Positions 61,592-64,000 of a DNA stretch of 64,000 nt are shown here, piece after piece. Below the pieces are notes generated by a model. That model ran no database searches. It saw only the letters and a list, made by a program, of their open reading frames with translations, and had not been told where the DNA came from. Position 1 is the first letter of the stretch; each line of letters begins with the position of its first letter. Both the position numbers and the translations under genes were made by a program. Location: positions 434,001-498,000 of the forward strand of contig NZ_CP109181.1 in NCBI RefSeq assembly GCF_036248275.1. Reading direction: 5' to 3'. The DNA comes from Streptomyces sp. NBC_01716. Lineage in GTDB: Bacteria > Actinomycetota > Actinomycetes > Streptomycetales > Streptomycetaceae.

Positions 61592-62527
61592 TCAGTGCGC
61601 GATGGAGTCGATCAGCTCGCGCGCCCCCTGCCGGAGCAGGGCCACGGCCACCGACGTGCCGAGGGTCGCCGGGTCGAGCGGGCCCGCCCACTCGTGCGCG
61701 TTGAGGACCGTCTTGCCGTCCGGGGTGAAGACCCGGGCGCGCAGGGAGAGGCCGCCGCTGCGCTCCGCGTGCGCGAATCCGGCGATCGGGCTGTTGCAGT
61801 GTCCCTGGAGGACATGGAGGAACATCCGCTCGGCGGAGGCTTCCCTGTACGTGTCCGGGTCGCCGAGCCCGGAGACGGCGTCGATGGTGTCCGTGTCGTC
61901 CTCGCGGCACTGGAGGGCGAGGATCCCGGCGCCGATGGGCGGGCACATCAGGTCTACCGGCAGCGCTTCGGTGATGACGTCGGTGCGCCCGATCCGCTCC
62001 AGACCGGCGACGGCCAGCAGCAGGGCGTCGGCCTCTTTGGCCGCGAGCTTCTCCAGCCGGCGGTTGGCGTTGCCGCGCATCGGTACGCAGATGAGGTGCG
62101 GGTGGGAGGCGGCGAGCTGGGCGACGCGCCGGACGGACGACGTACCGACCCTGGTGCCCGCGGGCAGCTCGTCGAGGGTGTGTCCGCCGGGGTGGACGAG
62201 GGCATCGCGGATGTCGTCCCTCTTCAGGAAGGCGGCGAAGACGGTCCCGGCGGGCAGCGGCCGGTCGGCGGGGACGTCCTTGACGCAGTGCACCGCGAGG
62301 TCGGCCTGTCCGGCGAGGAGGGCGGCGTCGACCTCCTTGGTGAAGGCGCCCTTCCCTTCCACCAGCGAGAGGTCGCCCATCCACTTGTCGCCGGTGGTCT
62401 TGACCGGGACGACCTCGGTCGCGATGCCGGGGTGGAGCGCGGTCAGTTCGGCGCGCACTCGCTCCACCTGTGCGAGCGCCATCGGCGAGTCGCGGGAGAC
62501 GATGCGGATCAGTTCTGGGGTGGACAT
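61592..62527 (-). CDS. hemC: porphobilinogen deaminase (hydroxymethylbilane synthase), divergent copy
   Basis: 311 aa from ATG at 62527. [26 protein letters not shown], catalytic D84 in CVKDVPAD, and the dipyrromethane-cofactor Cys C244 in [10 protein letters not shown]. The usual HSLKDVP reads HCVKDVP and the usual GGCxxPvGA reads GHCNSPIAG, so it is not the canonical actinobacterial HemC. It polymerises four porphobilinogen units to hydroxymethylbilane. No other haem genes are nearby, which suggests a second, specialised copy. Confidence 0.88.
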   Translation of the reverse strand: MSTPELIRIVSRDSPMALAQVERVRAELTALHPGIATEVVPVKTTGDKWMGDLSLVEGKGAFTKEVDAALLAGQADLAVHCVKDVPADRPLPAGTVFAAFLKRDDIRDALVHPGGHTLDELPAGTRVGTSSVRRVAQLAASHPHLICVPMRGNANRRLEKLAAKEADALLLAVAGLERIGRTDVITEALPVDLMCPPIGAGILALQCREDDTDTIDAVSGLGDPDTYREASAERMFLHVLQGHCNSPIAGFAHAERSGGLSLRARVFTPDGKTVLNAHEWAGPLDPATLGTSVAVALLRQGARELIDSIAH

Positions 62528-62866
62528 GGCGTTCACCCTAGAGCCTCGGGAGTGCGCTCCCGGCACCCGCCCCGGCCGCCCATCACACCCGCGCGGAGCG
62601 CGCGTTGGCCGCCTCGGTCAGGTGTGCGAGAGAAGCGGCCGCGGCAGGCTCGGGGGAGCGATGTAAAGACGACGTAAGCAGATGGCCGAATGTACGACCA
62701 CGTCCCTTCGAAGCCCGCACACGGTGTCGGACCGAGTACGCCCGAATCCGCCGGTTACCCGTACAGGTGAGCTTGGCATCGCGGCGCATGGCGGCTCCCC
62801 CCGTACGGAATGAACTCAGAGCCAACGTCACCGTGAGTGACCATTCTTGCCCGTGGGAGTGCCGTG
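62528..62866. other. 339-bp divergent intergenic region
   Basis: No convincing gene. It must hold the promoters of hemC (-) and of the P450 gene (+). A short ORF on the - strand (62583-62831) has no ribosome binding site and is not accepted. GGGAG at about 62856 is the P450 ribosome binding site. Confidence 0.5.
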
Positions 62867-64000
62867 ATGACCGGCGTGGACTCAGTACAGACCTGCCCCT
62901 TCCGCCATGACGAGGCCCTGGAACCCGACCCCTTCATGGCCAGGATGCGTGTCGAGGCGCCCGTCGCCCGTGTGCGCATGCCGTACGGCGAGGGCGAATG
63001 CTGGCTGGTGACGCGGTACGAGGACGTGAAGACCGTCACCTCGGACCGCCGCTTCAGCAGAGCCGCCCTGATCGGGCGGGACTTCCCCCGGATCACTCCG
63101 GCGCCCATCGCGCAGTCCGAGTCGATCAACCTGATGGACCCGCCCGCGCTCAACAGGGTGCGCAAGCTGATCACCAAGGCCTTCACCACCCCGCAGGTGG
63201 AGGCGCTGCGCCCGTGGACCCAGCGGACGGTGGACGGCCTGCTGGACACCATGGCCAGAAGCGGCGCTCCGGCCGACATCGCCGACCATCTCGCGGACCG
63301 GCTGCCGCTGATGACGATCTGCGAGCTGCTGGACGTACCGGAGGCGGACCGCCCTCAACTGCGCCAGCGCGCCATGGACATGATGTCCATGAACGCCGCC
63401 GACCGGAATTCGGCGGTCGAGGCGAAGGCATGGCTGCGCGCCTACTTCTCGGAGCTGACGGCGGAGCGGCGGAGGTCACCCGGCGAGGACCTGATCAGCG
63501 GCCTCGCCACGGCGCGCATCGGCGACGAGATGCTCGACGCGGACGAACTCGCCGTGCTGGCCATGCTCCTGGTGATCACCGGTCACGACACCACCACGTA
63601 CAACATCAGCAACATCGTCTATACACTGCTGACTCAGCCCGAGCGCGCGGCCGAGCTGCGCGCCCGGCCCGAACTGCTTCCGCAGGCCCTGGAAGAACTG
63701 CTGCGCCACATCCCCTTCCGCCAGGGCGTCGGCATCCCCCGCGTCGCGACGGAGGACGTCGAGTTCGACGGTGTCGTCATCAAGGCCGGCGACACGGTCC
63801 ATGTGTCCTATCTGACGGCCAACCGTGACGAACTCGCCTACGACCGCCCCGACGAGCTCGACTTCCACCGTGAGAACCCCGCCGTGCACATGACCTTCGG
63901 TTACGGCAGCCACCACTGTCTGGGCGCCCACCTGGCGCGCATGGTGCTCCAAGTCGCCATCGGCACACTGCTCAACCGTTTCCCCGACCTTCGTCTGGCC
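62867..64000 (+). CDS. cytochrome P450 (3' truncated by the window end)
   Basis: 378 codons are visible, open to the last base; about 20-30 residues are missing. ATG at 62867 with GGGAG 8 nt upstream; a GTG one codon earlier is possible. N-terminal CPFRHDEALEPDPF; I-helix MLLVITGHDTTTYNIS with the oxygen-activating Asp-Thr pair; K-helix EELLRH (ExxR); haem loop FGYGSHHCLGAHLA with C351 as thiolate ligand. It is a soluble bacterial class I P450 needing separate ferredoxin and reductase. The MDPP segment (LMDPPALNRVRKLITKAF) is typical of Streptomyces secondary-metabolism P450s. Substrate unknown. Confidence 0.93.
   Translation, partial: MTGVDSVQTCPFRHDEALEPDPFMARMRVEAPVARVRMPYGEGECWLVTRYEDVKTVTSDRRFSRAALIGRDFPRITPAPIAQSESINLMDPPALNRVRKLITKAFTTPQVEALRPWTQRTVDGLLDTMARSGAPADIADHLADRLPLMTICELLDVPEADRPQLRQRAMDMMSMNAADRNSAVEAKAWLRAYFSELTAERRRSPGEDLISGLATARIGDEMLDADELAVLAMLLVITGHDTTTYNISNIVYTLLTQPERAAELRARPELLPQALEELLRHIPFRQGVGIPRVATEDVEFDGVVIKAGDTVHVSYLTANRDELAYDRPDELDFHRENPAVHMTFGYGSHHCLGAHLARMVLQVAIGTLLNRFPDLRLA

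Noticed and set aside
62583..62831. 82-codon ORF on the - strand between hemC and the P450 gene
   Set aside because: No ribosome binding site, Arg/Ser-rich composition and no recognisable motif; it overlaps the expected promoter region.

Overview
The window is high-GC, tightly packed DNA with strong third-position GC bias, AGGAGG-type ribosome binding sites, many 4-bp start/stop overlaps (ATGA, GTGA) and many secreted carbohydrate-active proteins. This points to a soil actinomycete, almost certainly Streptomyces or a close relative. No tRNA, rRNA, CRISPR array, transposase gene or phage module was seen.

Region 1 (1-14468, + strand) is a biosynthetic operon: a 5'-truncated iterative type I PKS/PUFA-synthase-like protein (PfaD-type ER, KS, AT, ACP, KR), a second PKS protein (KS, AT, DH, Sfp-type PPTase), a discrete carrier protein, an alpha/beta hydrolase, a GT1 glycosyltransferase and a half-size ABC exporter, closed by a strong hairpin terminator. 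The set (PUFA-type synthase + dedicated PPTase + glycosyltransferase + ABC exporter) parallels cyanobacterial heterocyst-glycolipid loci. I infer an exported glycosylated polyketide or fatty-acyl lipid.

Region 2 (14542-26595, - strand): a secreted SGNH lipase, a small membrane protein, a secreted glycerophosphodiester/PI-phosphodiesterase-like enzyme, and a five-gene peptide/nickel-type ABC importer behind a TTGCGA-N5-TCGCAA dyad that resembles a Nur (nickel regulator) box. Then comes a QOR/ACAD/ACAD operon with a TetR-type operator and a SpoIIE-like PP2C phosphatase.

Region 3 (26764-41669): an S33 peptidase, then a LacI-associated catabolic set (FAD oxidoreductase, HyuA-type hydantoinase, an unrecognised 206-aa protein, a permease and a Tat-secreted propeller hydrolase) with a divergent CE7 acetylesterase. 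A divergent MocR regulator/hydrolase pair with three 23-bp-phased direct repeats, an orphan cyanase and a ROK repressor follow.

Region 4 (41736-54765) is carbohydrate catabolism: a GH36 alpha-galactosidase and GH13 alpha-glucosidase under two ROK-type operators, a secreted ThuA/DUF1080/CBM6 protein paired with a secreted GSDH/PKD/CBM6 protein, a degenerate serine hydrolase, and a secreted GH2-CBM42 enzyme. The GH36 gene carries an in-frame 60-codon insertion made by a miniature inverted-repeat element (MITE). A second, about 90% identical copy lies at 55307-55484, where it has replaced the C-terminus of a neighbouring gene.

Region 5 (54994-64000): small SnoaL-, ABM-, DUF1579- and cupin-like proteins, a GlxA/AraC regulator, a divergent (probably second) NAD+ DNA ligase, an F420-type LLM oxidoreductase, a divergent (probably second) porphobilinogen deaminase, and a cytochrome P450 cut by the window end.
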